From: Hermodice carunculata
Lineage: Eukaryota; Annelida; Polychaeta; Eunicida; Amphinomidae
Direction: 5' to 3'
Length of the DNA: 64,000 nt
NCBI GenBank assembly: GCA_964020975.1
Contig: OZ026612.1
Span: 131,587,741-131,651,740, forward strand
Part shown: piece after piece, positions 22,929-34,604 of the stretch
How the letters are laid out: each line of letters starts with the position of its first letter
How positions within the stretch are numbered: the stretch's first letter is position 1
Notes under the pieces: generated by a model
What the model was told of the DNA's origin: nothing
Database searches by the model: none
Seen by the model: the letters and a program-made list of their open reading frames with translations, nothing else
Program-made: the position numbers and the translations under genes

Positions 22929-24364
22929 AGTGATCAGACCAGCTGGTCCAAGATTGGTCCAAAGCTGGTTGTGGGCTGGACCTATGGTCCAAAGCCCATA
23001 TAACTTGATGATTTTTTTTATATGTACCAAAAGAGGTCCCTAAATAGCCAAAATTTAGGAGTCTTTGGAATAAGGCCTAAAAGTGAATTTATGGTCTGAA
23101 CTTACTGATCCTTCAATGGTTTCTATAATGTATAAAATCAGGTCCAATGTGGTCTAGTGGGAACTGGCCCCACAGTCTTTAATAATATGTGCTGAAGGTA
23201 GTGATATATATTTTGTGACATACTTCTAGTATATAGTCTTACTGTGATGATGTTTACCAGCAAGAGTCTGTGCAGCTGTGTGATATTAGAGTCTCAAGCA
23301 GCTATTAATAAAATAATAATGCTTAAAATTTATCTCTTGTTAGGAAAGTCCAGAGACAGGAAAAAGACGACGGCTCTGAGTCGTCAGTATAACAAATTAT
23401 ACTTTTTATAGTCATATTCTCATAAAAAGTATTCTCTAAACACCCACCACTAATTCTAATAGAGGCAATTTGCTCTGAATTGGTAAAACAACATGTACAG
23501 CACAGCCGATTCATATATTTTTGTAGCGACTTTTTATTTGAGTACCAGCATGCGTACAGTTGCAGAGACCATAAGGATGGTCCGGGTCAAGAGCTCTTCT
23601 TACTACACTTTGGGTGCAATGTACCCACTAGTGTGACAAAGAAAGTTGTTGCCTCAGTCCCCACCAGGGGGCAATGACATACTACAGCTAATACACGGCT
23701 GTGATTCTCATCTTATTACTGAAAGATTTAAACTTATGGTAACCAACGAATATATACTGAATAAGTTTTTCTGTCATGTATCAACATGGATGACAATAAT
23801 TCTTAAAGTAATCTGCATACAGCATACAGCCTGTGCAGCCTTTGTAGCTATATATCACAGGTCTAAAAATTTCAAACAGGCACAAGTTTACAAAACAAAT
23901 GGAGTGAACAAACTGTGATAAATTACACACACACAGAAGCACTGCATCATGGAATTGGAAAATTGTAAGGCAGTTGATGTAAACGTAATGAAACTGACTT
24001 CTCTTAATTTTGAGCCACATATCTTAGTAGCATCCTGAATAACTTGCTAATTAATCCTGTGTACTCACATGCATGGCCATATGGTCAGCTCATTGGTCAC
24101 AAAAATAATATACAATTGGGTTAAATTGTGGTATAAACAAAACAAATAGTGGAAAAATGGATATATTAAAAACTATCTTCCGGCATGATACATGTTAAAT
24201 CTTAAGTAAGATCTGCATGATTATTTTTGTTTGTCCCCATGTCTGGCCCACCATGAGACAAACTGGCAAACTTTTTTGCCTCATATATTGATGTTTACAA
24301 AAATGCAATGTGTTCATTTGTGAAACACAGTGACTTTTATTTCAACCAGCACTAGTAAATTTTT
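22929..24364. other. Non-coding with TGGTCCAA words and a decayed MITE
   Basis: TGGTCCAA-type words recur between 22940 and 23170 (CCAGCTGGTCCAAGATTGGT; GGACCTATGGTCCAAAGCCC), possibly a decayed word-rich element. At about 23530-23670 the words GAGTACCAGCATGCGTAC and AAAGTTGTTGCCTCAG match the piggyBac-like MITE family. Nothing coding recognised. Confidence 0.4.
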
Positions 24365-24620
24365 TTGGCGGCGTATGCTGCATTTCAGCAGCAGACAGCG
24401 GTACACAGCGGCAGAGAGCGGTGGCCAGCGGCAGAATGCGGCAGAGAGCGGCGGTCGGCGGCAGGCCCGCCGACCGCCGTTGTCACCCAATTAAGACTTC
24501 TGGGGCTCGGTGGCAGACAGCGGCACATGGCGTTGCCCAGCGGCAGAGAGCCTTTCGCCGCTTTACGCTGCTGTATGACGCCAACCACCGCTATCTGCCG
24601 CTGGCTACCGCTCTGTCTTC
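24365..24620. mobile_element. GCGGCAG-word palindromic element
   Basis: A sharply GC-rich block in AT-rich surroundings. The left half has AGCGGCAGAGAGCGGTGGCC repeated with variants; the right half carries the inverse (CTATCTGCCGCTGGCTACCG, then CTCTGTC). A perfect stem GCGGTCGGCGG / CCGCCGACCGC lies at about 24450-24478. The whole can fold on itself. It is open in several frames because the words are short and GC-rich, not because it is a gene. No known family recognised. Confidence 0.5.
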
Positions 24621-26202
24621 ACAACTGCATTATATTAAGTGCAAAATATGAAGTGAAAACAATACATGTGAAAACAGAATTGTTTGCCTCTAGAAACATG
24701 TTGTCTTTTTAAAAAAGCCAGTTTTTAAAGCTAGAACCATGCTGGCGGGGCATGAATGTTTCATGAGCATTCATCAACAATGTAATTGTAAGACTAAACA
24801 TTATTGTAATAATGGTATTTAATATGGATGTTGAATATATGAAAATGTGATATGTTACAATTCCTAAAATTTGAATCAAGCAAGATTGAAATTAGATGAA
24901 AACTGACAGTTATGGCAGCATGGAAATTTCAGAAAGCCAAATGACCTTGAACTTTGACCTTTATAAGTCACATGCAAGTTACAATTGCTACAGTTTGAGC
25001 TAGTCCTACATGAGTAAAATTGGATAAAAATTGGCCACGCTCTGACTAGATGAACATTTCAGATGGACAAATGTTCCTGGCCATAGACTTTTGGAGGTCT
25101 CATGTGATTTGACAAAAAGTACCACGTTTCTGGCAATGACTTCCACATGTCTAGAGTGATGACTGCTAATCAGACTGCCCAATATCAAAGCCCTGCCTAA
25201 GTCCATTTTAGGAGAACTTTTCACTCTAAAGTTTTTCTTCAATGATCATTCAAGCATTGCATGATCAATGAAGAGGGACAGTGATGGCACATATTTCTAG
25301 TAATGATTACTATAAATCATCGACCAAGTCTGAAAGCCCTACCTAGTCTAGAGAGTGAAATAATGCCAGTCTGAAGTAATTTGGTTGATGTCTGGACATC
25401 TTAAAAGTGAGTGCTTAGTCTTGCCAACAGCTATTGCTGGCGATCGAGACAAAAGTTATTGACTAGGCTTTACCTTAGGAATTGCTGCATTAAAAGGGTA
25501 ATTGAATAATTCAGCTCCAATGAAGGTAATTTTGAGATAAAGATTTTAAATGCACTTCAAGCCATGATCTGCTCAATGATTAATGTGTTAAAGCATTAGA
25601 CATATACATGAAAGGCAACTTAATTGGACTCCTGCAGGCAAGTTGAAACAACACATAAACTGTGATTAACATGTACACATTATCTTTTATCAATTAGAGA
25701 TTTAAACGGCAGTTATACAGTGACACCTGTATACATGCAAGGTTTTCGTAATCCATCCTACAGAGTATGTATGATGAGTTTAGTTGCATGGAATATGATC
25801 ATAAAGGCATCATTGGAAAAGTAATGATCTCTGTTTTTTGTCAATAGTGATGAAAAAATACTTTTACAATTAAAAAAAATCACACACAAATTAGCTTTAA
25901 AGGTAGGTATTTTGAATTAATGATAGCACTGTCTAATGCAACTGAGTAAATCCAAGCACAGCTCATGTCCATAGGCTGTCTTATTGGAAGGGACACAATG
26001 TATCAGATCTTCCTTTAGAATAAAAACATCTTATGCTTATGAAGACGAGGATCAAATGACCCATCATACAAGGTCATAAGAATCTTTGTGATGTATCCTT
26101 GCCACAAATACATGGCGAAATGAATCACTTACAGAACCATACAATTCCTCATGCATCTACATGTACTACAGATCATACAGAAGAACAATGTGGAGATAAC
26201 AG

Positions 26203-26205
<3 letters not shown>
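24621..26205. other. Non-coding; possible decayed AGGTCA-type repeat
   Basis: At about 24940-25280 phrases such as AAATGACCTTGAACTTTGAC and TATCAAAGCCCTGCCTAAG recall the interior of the repeat at 30.3-30.6 kb. Nothing else recognised. Confidence 0.4.

Positions 26206-26254
<49 letters not shown>
26206..26254. repeat. (TA)n microsatellite
   Basis: About 24 perfect TA units. Confidence 0.95.
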
Positions 26255-26258
<4 letters not shown>

Positions 26259-26580
26259 CCATCCAGAATTTGGTTGTATTAATACGGATCTAAGTTTGAA
26301 ACATTTAAGTAGGTTTACTGGATTCCATTGTGATGATCCAATCCAAATTAATGTAATGTCAAACCTGCTTTCAATATCTTTCCAAGCTGTTTATCATTGA
26401 TAACATGTCAACCTTAATACAAAACAAGAAGACTGACAGTGCTTTGCTCAGCATGTATGAAAAAAAACCTTTAAGATGAAGACCCCCAAGTACACCAACT
26501 TACATACATACACTCAGCTGCATTGCATTTTATGGAGGGGGAATTAGCATGTAACTGGTACCTGCACACTTTTACTTACC
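26255..26580. other. Non-coding, nothing recognised
   Basis: No coding or repeat signal recognised. Confidence 0.45.
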
Positions 26581-26722
26581 TTGATAAGGTCAAAGCACAG
26601 ACCTTCACAAGGTCACAGTAATGACCTTCACACAGTCACAGTAAGGACATTCACCAGGTCATGGCAATATGATGTTCAAATGGTCAGAGCACAGACCTTT
26701 AAAGGTCACAGCAATGACCCTG
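26581..26722. repeat. Cluster of AGGTCA-type half-sites in a short degenerate repeat
   Basis: Within 142 bp: GATAAGGTCAAAGCACAGAC, TTCACAAGGTCACAG, TAATGACCTTCACAC, CACCAGGTCATGG, TTTAAAGGTCACAGCAATGA. AGGTCA is the half-site of many nuclear receptors and AAGGTCA the extended monomer site of ERR/FTZ-F1/SF-1-type receptors. The spacing suggests a decayed ~30-bp tandem repeat, so the cluster may be a by-product of repetition. Confidence 0.5.
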
Positions 26723-28088
26723 TGCATACCATTGTCCAAACACTGGTCATCTTCTGGGGCACTGTGTAAGTATGATACCTTACCTTAATTAGTCTCACCC
26801 CACTTGGGATTTAGATCTCACAGGCAACGGTCAATATACTCACCTACAACAGAGGAAGACAAGCAGAGTTTAGTATAAAGTACTTACACATGTACAATCA
26901 ACTCTAAAAGCAGAGGCTGTCAGACCATGAAGTACAACAGCTGTGAGTGAACATTGGTATTACATGTATGTATCCATAGGCAAAAGCCTTAACTTGTTTC
27001 ATTGCTATACAGATGACCATCCTCAAAAGTTGTCCTCTGAGAACTTTTCACACCTGCCAACCTTGAAAGCCCAACAAAGTGTAAAATATGACCCCAAAAA
27101 GTGGACAACTGTATCAGAAAGTGAACAATATTTATTGCATGCTTTATTGTATTTGGGTCTTTTTGCCCAGAACCACTTCCTAGTAGTCAATATCCTATTC
27201 CGCAATTCGAACTCTTTACTCTCCATAAGCTAACCTGTCCCTGTCTAACCTGTATATATATGGAATTACTATTGTCTATATTGCACACGTTCCTCTGTAA
27301 AATTTTGACAAAGGCTGTATTAGCCCAAATGAATTAAAGTGTCTTCAGCGGGTAACTACTCAAAATGTTTCGGAGCCTTTTACCCGTACATGTCTCTCTG
27401 AGTAGCGGCTCCTTGCCTAAGCTAAATATTCAGCAAAGACAACCCACATAATAATGAATAACTATGAACGTGGCAATTGATGAATTATGAGATATTTCAA
27501 ACTGAATATCAGCTTTTCTTGGACATTTCTCACATGTCCTCAATTATATTTGTTGAAAAATGTCTTAAAATGTATCCACTGATTTTTGCTGTATGAGCAA
27601 ATCAAAATGAAAGCTGTATTGCAAGAAACTCCATTGTGAATTTCTATAAGTGTCACAACATTGTATTATTGGTAAGTGTTCCACTGTAATTTGTTCATTT
27701 TATTACACTATATCCTTATTTAGCGCTTGAAAGTATATATTTCTGAGAAGAACAAAAATTTAAAATTTCCATTAAGTAGTAACAAAAAGCCACAATACAA
27801 AAAAAAAAAAAAATTACAGGTGTATAATACAGCTGAAAAGTGTACATTGTAAGACTAAATATTAACAAGTTGGCAGTTCTGACTTTTTCACAATTTATCC
27901 TTGCCGATGCAGTGTTAAATTAAAAGTATGAACATCATAAACTTTGTTTTTGGGGTCATGTTATCCCAGACTCTAGACAGATTACTCTCACAACACTGAC
28001 CATGACAGAAGCAACTGCTGACAACAAGAGACCACCTGCTGAGCAATGCAAAAGATATATAAACTAAGCTCTTTCTTTACATGCAGAT
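26723..28088. other. Non-coding, nothing recognised
   Basis: One frame of 96 codons (26943-27233) has no recognisable domain. An A-run lies at about 27799-27812. Confidence 0.45.
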
Positions 28089-28337
28089 TTAACTCTTTCA
28101 GTGCCAATCACATCTTAAGTCGATCTACTAAAGTCAAACTAGTCTGAATTATCATTAAGATCTCAGATTCATATTCCTCATAAAAATACCTTACATTCAA
28201 GTACCAGCATGCCTCTAGTTCCCGAGAAAATATCCCAGGTCAACAGCTTTTCTTGGCACCCATTGGGTGCATTGCACCCAATGAGTGCCGAGAAAAAGCT
28301 GTTGACTTAGACCAAAATTTGGGATTTAAAGAGTTAA
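28089..28337 (-). mobile_element. piggyBac-like MITE, copy 4 (best preserved)
   Basis: A 249-bp element with TTAACTCTTTCAGTGCCAA at the left and GGGATTTAAAGAGTTAA at the right, TTAA at both ends. The centre is a strong palindrome: GTCAACAGCTTTTCTTGGC pairs with GCCGAGAAAAAGCTGTTGAC around a CCCATTGGGTGCA core. It is in inverted orientation relative to copy 1 (419-666). Confidence 0.75.
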
Positions 28338-29394
28338 TCCTCATACCAATGCCTGCTATCAGCCTTAATCTACTTCGATGAAGCACAAAATCCTAACCTT
28401 TACCCTGTAAGCGGGTGTACAGGAGGGTATAACTATGGGGCTGTGATGGTATAACTATGAAGTGCAGAATTACGGGTGTCATTGAGTATAATATTATGGG
28501 TGTGCCCATGATGGTATAAATCTTGGTGTATGGGAGGGTATAACGATGCTACATTTCATAGCCATTTAATAATGAAGCTATTACTTCTCCAATAGACAGC
28601 GATATCATATTTAGTAATTAACATTGGATGTAACTTTATCTTGATCATCTGCTCCTGGGAGATTCTGGTGCTATGGCAGCAATCTGAGCTTCATCACTCC
28701 CCTTATCCCCATTATGATCATAAAAACCCACATAAGATGTACATCTCACTGCTTCATCCATGAGGGTGGGGAGGATGACTGCAACAACCCTGCCATCTTC
28801 ATCTGAACGAATATCTGCACCAAGCGACCCGTTGGCTCTACGTCATCATTCTGCATCACCGCCTCTTAATACAATTTCAAATTCATGTGCACCGCATGTG
28901 GTAAGCAAATAAAAAGTATGAAGCAGAATGATTTTTGTAAGAATACCTGTCAATAATCACACAGCATAATCTACATTCCAAGAACCTCAGATTGCTGGAA
29001 CCAGAAACTTGCCAGTGAAGCCCAACATCTTCACCTCTGACTGAACTAATAATGCATCAAGCCTAGCTTACGGTGAGATCATGGAGGTATGCCCCCAACA
29101 TGACCTGGGATCTCCTGCATGCGAGTATACACATGCTATAATAACACATCACCTCTAAAAAGTATTTAAAACCTTGCATATTTCATCATAGATGGCGCTC
29201 AATGTTATATTTGTGGTTAATATGTTTAGAGTTATACTTACAATCACTCACAAGTATTTACTGCCAGATCATGGCCATTCTTCAGCAGAAGCATCCAGTT
29301 TGTGGTGGGTAACTCAATCAGTGCTACTGCCACCACCAATAATTTAAGTTAGACCATGAGCTCTTCATGGCAGTTAATAATAATGATAATACTT
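28338..29394. other. Non-coding, nothing recognised
   Basis: A loose GGGTGT-x-GGTATAACTATG repetition near 28410-28545; otherwise nothing recognised. Confidence 0.45.
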
Positions 29395-29462
29395 AGCATC
29401 ACTTTCTATGGCTCTTATATATTCCTACTGCTGTCCTTGAACCATGTGAACCAATTGAGAAT

Positions 29463-29595
29463 GGGGTTCACTTTTGTGTGTGTTATGGCATAATGACCCG
29501 CAGGTGATTGAAGCTGGCATAGTTGGTGAGGCATACGTGTATGCTATTACGCCTCCATGTCATTATGTCATAACACACACACACAAAAGCAACCC
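29463..29595. mobile_element. Foldback MITE, 133 bp
   Basis: Left arm GGGTTCACTTTTGTGTGTG then TTATGGCATAATGAC; the right arm is GTCATTATGTCATAACACAC then AAAAGCAACCC. Arms of about 34 bp pair with few mismatches. A small GCATACGTGTATGC palindrome is internal. Non-coding. Confidence 0.65.
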
Positions 29596-29831
29596 TCATT
29601 ACTTATATTTACATTTTCCCTGAATTTTTCTGCTTGATTGAACAAAATTTAGTACATAAAATTAAGAGTAATGTCCAGAAATAGATTTTCCCAGCATGTT
29701 CAAGTGCTGAGTTCTGGAAATCCAGATGGGCGTGGCTTATTGCAATGTGGGCGGGACACATGTGTTATGGTCTGCAACACACCAGGCTCACTCCTATACT
29801 TGCAACGGTAAAAGTTAGATTGAATGTAAAT

Positions 29832-29867
<36 letters not shown>

Positions 29868-29869
<2 letters not shown>

Positions 29870-30036
29870 TGAAACCTATTATAATGACACCATTTGTTCC
29901 CTGCAAAATGTGTCATATATCTGAATATGTCAGATAAATGAGTCACATTATAAAGGAACCTAACTTATAAGGTCCTTCAAAACCTGTGTCGTTAAGTGAA
30001 TATGTCGAACATCTGAGTGTCATAATGAGATCTCAC

Positions 30037-30037
<1 letters not shown>
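29868..30037 (+). mobile_element. pogo/Tigger-like MITE between TA runs
   Basis: The left end CTGAAACCTATTATAATGACAC and the inverted right end (CAGTGAGATCTCATTATGAC) form a diverged inverted repeat of about 24 bp, with CATATATCTGAATATGTC / CGACATATTCACTTA further in. This matches the CAGT-RAACCTC-x-TATAATG style of pogo/Tigger termini. It sits between TA repeats, as expected for TA-targeting, but the duplication cannot be told from the repeat. Confidence 0.55.

Positions 30038-30041
<4 letters not shown>

Positions 30042-30104
<63 letters not shown>
30042..30104. repeat. (TA)n microsatellite
   Basis: About 30 perfect TA units. A second TA run lies left of the MITE at about 29838-29868. Confidence 0.95.
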
Positions 30105-30114
<10 letters not shown>

Positions 30115-30261
30115 GTTCACATGGTCCAAGGACAGTAGTAGGAATATACAAGAGGCATAGAAAGTGATGCTCCACGCTGTGTATGGAGGTCTACAATGGG
30201 ATGGCTACATGGCACATCTGACAGGCCTCCAATGACAAAGAGAATTAAAACTCAATCAGAG

Positions 30262-30644
30262 ATTGCTAGATCTATGTGCCCCCCAGTGACGTTGGGACTT
30301 GGGTCAAGGTGATCCATCTTCAAACTTGCCTGAGACCTTATGTAGGATTAAAACCATGTGAAATAAGAACTTCTATTTCAAAAACTTTTCAACTTATCCT
30401 GTGAAAACTAAATTCACTAAATTGGCTCTGTGGCCTTGGGAATTGGGTCAAGGTCACCCATCTTCAAACTACATGTAATCTTAAATCTTGTTCAGGACTA
30501 TAAGCATGTGGAATATGAAAGCCCTAAGCAAAAAACTTTTAGAGTTATGACATGAAAACTGTGAGTCCCGACACACACACACAGACACAGGCAACCTCAT
30601 CGCTATATGCCCCCTCCTACTTGCAGGGGGGCATAAATATTGTT
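30262..30644 (+). mobile_element. TATGCCCCC-family element with terminal hairpin (copy 3, related)
   Basis: Starts near CTATGTGCCCCCCAGTGACG and ends with a C/G stem-loop, TATATGCCCCCTCCTACTTG then CAGGGGGGCATAA. Inside, GGACTTGGGTCAAGGTGATC and GAATTGGGTCAAGGTCACCC are two forms of one ~150-bp internal repeat. It resembles the elements at 19.3 and 43.7 kb in end structure and AAGGTCA content, so it is a cousin rather than a close copy. Confidence 0.5.
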
Positions 30645-31779
30645 CAATATTATACGAAAGGGCTTCACAAAAACATGGCATCTTCATTCCTTTTTTGTCA
30701 GTAAAGCCCTGAAGCCTGTGTAAATATCTTGAATACCTTGGAATATCTCTGGATGTTAGGAATAAGCAATGAAAAAAGAGAATCTGTCTTGTATATCTGT
30801 TAACGTATGTGAGGCAACTGTTAACATGTCACTCTATATACAAAAGCACTATCATTTGATGGGAGTTGCTCATCAACAATCACAGCAGTGGAGCTGGAAC
30901 TAACAGTGTCTGACTGGTGTGATTTATAGCTTCCTGCATGTGTTAGGTAACAAAGCTGGTGATTTATGGGCTAACCTATGCTGAGCACGGCGATACATGA
31001 TCATCCCTCTCAACTGTATCCCCAGCACCTAATGCTTGATCAGGGATACAATGCACACTTATTATTCCATGCACCTCACCATTATCACACCCATAAAAAC
31101 ACTGTAGCTTAAGTCACATCCTCAAGCTCACTAATTTTGTTCTGATAACATAGCTTAAGTTGAAGGCTTGATTTAATCCAGTAGAGCAGTAGTTCATTAT
31201 AATGTTGAAAAGAATTGCAGTACATTCTCAAGAAGAGTGGTACATTGAGATTTTTCAAATGGCTGGTAGTAATTTATAATCTTTTCAAAGAAACTTGTAC
31301 TAAGGTACCTTTGCACACATCTGTTTGACAGGTTGGCACTTAAGACTGACCAGTTCTCCATTACCCCTGACTTACACATATTTCCCATTCATGAGAAAAC
31401 AATGCTATGGAAAAATATAGTCATATGTACATAAACTGAAACACAGTTTTTACCTTAATCCTATTTCAGTAGCACATATAACAATATCAGCACTGACAAT
31501 CTACTAGCATTTCAACTCAGACATTTTGTGCCCTATGACCCGGTAAGCTCAGTACATGTACATGTTGAAATAAGTTTCTGTGAAATCTTTTAATTGATTT
31601 TATGTCTAAATTGTGGATAATGTTGCGACAAATGTTCAGTTCAGGCATTGCTGGCAACAAATTCACCTTTTGTCTCAGTCTTTTTCATCAGATCTGTCAG
31701 TGATAAATTTCATATTTTATTTCCACATTAAAGTATTCAAAAGTTGTATTTTGGTATAAAAACAATATACAGTGGTCCC
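30645..31779. other. Non-coding, nothing recognised
   Basis: No coding or repeat signal recognised. Confidence 0.45.
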
Positions 31780-31950
31780 CCTCCCATAAGCCCCCCTCCC
31801 CATGAAAGGCCACCCCCTTTACAGAGGCCACGTCTCCATGCATCAAGTATGGTAGTTTCATTTTCTCCCCCTAACAAATGAGAACACATTTCTGATAAAG
31901 CCACAATTCTGGTGCACTTGGGGAGGCCTTGGAGGGTGGGGGGACCACTT
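31780..31950 (+). mobile_element. CAGTGGTCCCC MITE
   Basis: About 170 bp. The left end CAGTGGTCCCCCTCCCATAA is inverse to the right end (GAGGGTGGGGGGACCACTT), after a TA at 31778-31779. Similar in build to the MITE at 17.3 kb. The right TA is unclear. Confidence 0.5.
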
Positions 31951-31997
31951 TGTTATTATTTTATCACTGCTTGAGAAACATGTTACATATTCTGTGA

Positions 31998-32711
31998 GTG
32001 CCATGCATTGTGATCACCTGCCATCGATGGCAAGCATGCAGCAATTTTCTGCAAGCTTGCAGTCATTTCCTGCAAGCCTGCAAGAGATCACTGCAAGCCT
32101 CTCTATCTCCTGTAAGCATGCAGACGCTGACCCTTCAAGCAACTTGATCACTGTAAGCTGGAAGAGAATTGATTCTACTATTACTACAGCAAGGTAACCA
32201 GACTAATCAAAGATGACACGGGCAATATTCAAAGCAAAATGTCTTGTGATCATTTATCTTTTGCAAACATCTTGTACTTTATCCCAGCATTGTCTTTGAT
32301 GCTCCAAGCTAAACAGGCTGCTCTACTTAGATGGCAAACCAAATATTCCTCATGATTTCTTCATCACTTTTAATTAGCAACTATATAATTATATGAAAAA
32401 ATAATAATAAAAAAAATCAGAAAATGGTATATAAATTTTACAAACTATTGATGATAAACATCAATTCAGATTGCAGTAGTTAACCCTGTTATCTTCCTGC
32501 AAGCCAGCAGCAAACACACAAGCTAACCCTGCAGGCTATCACAACCTACATCTGCCGTAATCTGCAACCTTAAGCTTGTGCAATCTTAATGCAAACCTCA
32601 CATATTTCAAATGCAAGCTTGTAATCACCTTACTGCAGGGTCATTTATGATGTCCATGGGAAGCTTGCAGTAAATATGTTAGCTGGCTGCAAGCTACATT
32701 TTCTGTAAAGG
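31998..32711 (-). mobile_element. GCTTGCAG-word element (copy C), inverted relative to copy A
   Basis: On the minus strand it begins CCTTTACAGAAAATGTAGCT (ending at 32711), runs through GCTTGCAG-rich zones, and shares its central part (32200-32390) with 20603-20800 of copy A in inverse orientation (TTTGGTTTGCCATCTAAGTA on that strand). It lacks the insertion found inside copy A. The left end is diverged or lost near 31998. Confidence 0.65.
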
Positions 32712-33639
32712 AACACATGTAAACACCATAAGCCATCTGTAAACACCATGAGCCATATAATTGCATGTGAACCTGTAAAATTTATTGTGTCATCCGTAAG
32801 CATACTTCATACCAGTCACTATCTCATATATTTCATGGGTTGGGGGTATCAGTTGTGCTGCTATGAGCTGCCAGATGTAATGACTGGGTCAATATGTCTA
32901 CGTCCTATCAGCCTTCTTCAGAGCACCATCACATTAGAATGAAAGCAATGTTAACCCTTTGGCCTTAGGATGAAAACCACATTAAACCCGTTGCCCTTTA
33001 TAATGGTCAAAACCTGCCACATGTCAAATGTTATCTCCTTCAAGCTTCACTTAAAGTTCGTGTTGATAGAACATACATGTCCTTTAAAGGAAGACTTGTA
33101 GAGGAGGGCTGTTCAGACAGCATTCAGTAGATCAACATGTTTCCTAAAGAAAGTGTTGACTCAGTGTTCATGCAATGATTAAAGGCATAATTATGTCAAC
33201 TGATACATGCTGCTGAACATTTCATCGATTGATACATGCTGCTGAACATTTAACTAGTTATATATACTGGTGAACAATCTTTATTCATATTTCACCACAA
33301 TGTAAACACCTCATTAAAAATGCAAAATTACCTACAACAAAGAAGGGTAGCACTGTTTGTATTACGTAGTGAGATGATCCATACCAACAGTGTACATCAT
33401 TTGCCTATCTCTGAGATATAATTTAACAGGGCAGTTTACTGCTGTTTGTACTGCTGAGATGGTCCACAACGACATCTTATGTCATTTGCTTCTCTAAGAT
33501 TACTATTCCCAATACTAGACCAATTTACAATATCCACTGTGAAGATTAAAGATATTTCCCACACAGCCACCTTATTACGATAAACTGAGCCAACAATGGC
33601 AGTCCTCAGTGGGTACACTGACTCCTTGGTGACAACACT
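32712..33639. other. Non-coding; possible decayed piggyBac-like MITE
   Basis: TTAACCCTTTGGCC at 32951 and GAAAGTGTTGACTCAGTG near 33149 recall the MITE family, but the copy is too decayed to bound. A short TTGATACATGCTGCTGAACA duplication lies at about 33200-33250. Confidence 0.35.
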
Positions 33640-34110
33640 ACTTCGCTGCAACAGTAATCACCACTACAGGACTGACATCACTGCAATAGTAATCACCACT
33701 ACAGGACTGACATCACTGCAATAGTAATTACCACCACAGGACTGACATCGCTGCAATAATAATTACCACTACAGGACTGACATCACTGCAATAGTAATTA
33801 CCACTACAGGACTGATATCACTACAACAGTAATTACCAAGAGGACCAACATCAATGTAATTGTAATCAATGTTTGATGACCCACATCACTGCAATAAAGT
33901 AATCACCACTAGAGGATTGACATCACTGTACTAGTAATCACCACTAAAGGGATCACTGTATTAGTAATCACCACTAAAGGATTGACATCACTTTAGTTGG
34001 TATCACCAGTGAAGGATTGACATCACTGCAGTATTAATCACCACTAGAAGGCTGACATCACTGCAATAGGAATCACCACTACAGGACTGACATCACCACG
34101 TCACAGTCAC
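33640..34110 (+). repeat. 35-bp minisatellite, about 13 copies
   Basis: Unit GCAATAGTAATCACCACTAC, then AGGACTGACATCACT. The best copies are at 33650-33830, with more divergence after. Confidence 0.85.
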
Positions 34111-34267
34111 ACAGACATCTTTACAGTGACCTATTATTTTGATCCAAACATTGAAACCATATAAAGGAACCAATTAAACTTGTACAGAAGAAAAAGTAGA
34201 TTAGAAAAGATTATTTGCTTCACAGCAAATCTGCCTGGGCGCCTTCAAAGTGAGAACAGTTTGAAAT

Positions 34268-34405
34268 GCTACACTTTGCTTGCCATTGTTTAACATAATC
34301 TAAATTTAAGTTGGAACGGCAACTCTATACTAGTTTTGAAGTTATTCAAGATTTAAATTTTGTGTATTCACCTAATCAACAAAAATTACAATTTTGGTTA
34401 ATTGC
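34268..34405 (+). repeat. ~130-bp repeat unit, left copy
   Basis: AAGTTGGAACGGCAACTCTA, then GAAGTTATTCAAGATTTAAA, then TTTTGGTTAATTGC; homologous to three units at 35967-36390. It is separated from them by the 1.56-kb segment starting at 34406. Confidence 0.75.
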
Positions 34406-34432
34406 TTAGTTCCGAGATAGGGACAATTTCTA

Positions 34433-34446
34433 CCACCGGTGGCGCT
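34433..34446 (+). promoter_or_regulatory. Candidate CTCF-like word
   Basis: CCACCGGTGGCGCT differs at one position from the CTCF core consensus. It lies just inside the left end of the 34.4-36.0 kb segment. Confidence 0.25.
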
Positions 34447-34604
34447 GACTACTATGTTCCCGCGAAGTCACGGACGTTTCTCCAAGTCTCGGGGGACATT
34501 TTCAAGTCTCGCCATTTTTCCCCATTGGGTTAACGCGGGAAAGTTGGTGTCATCTTTTTAGCGCCGGTTATTTCAATAACCTATAAGTGTAACTACAAGA
34601 AAGC

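Larger units (their letters stand above)
29395..30171. mobile_element. Element bounded by 58-bp inverted repeats, with nested insertions
   Basis: 29395-29452 (AGCATCACTTTCTATGGCTC ... CATGTGAACC) is repeated in inverse at 30114-30171 with about five mismatches. Between the arms lie a foldback MITE (29463-29595), a pogo-like MITE (29868-30037) and two long TA runs. No transposase recognised; target duplication not visible. Confidence 0.55.

Noticed and set aside
24365-24712. A 115-codon frame rich in Arg and Ala
   Set aside because: It follows from GCGGCAG words, which lack stop codons; opposite and shifted frames are open too.
26943-27233. A 96-codon frame as a possible exon
   Set aside because: No recognisable domain and no convincing splice signals; not above chance for 64 kb.
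31981-32000. ACAGAATATGTAAC-like word (minus strand) as the left terminal repeat of copy C
   Set aside because: It points the wrong way for a terminal inverted repeat; the left end of copy C is left undefined.
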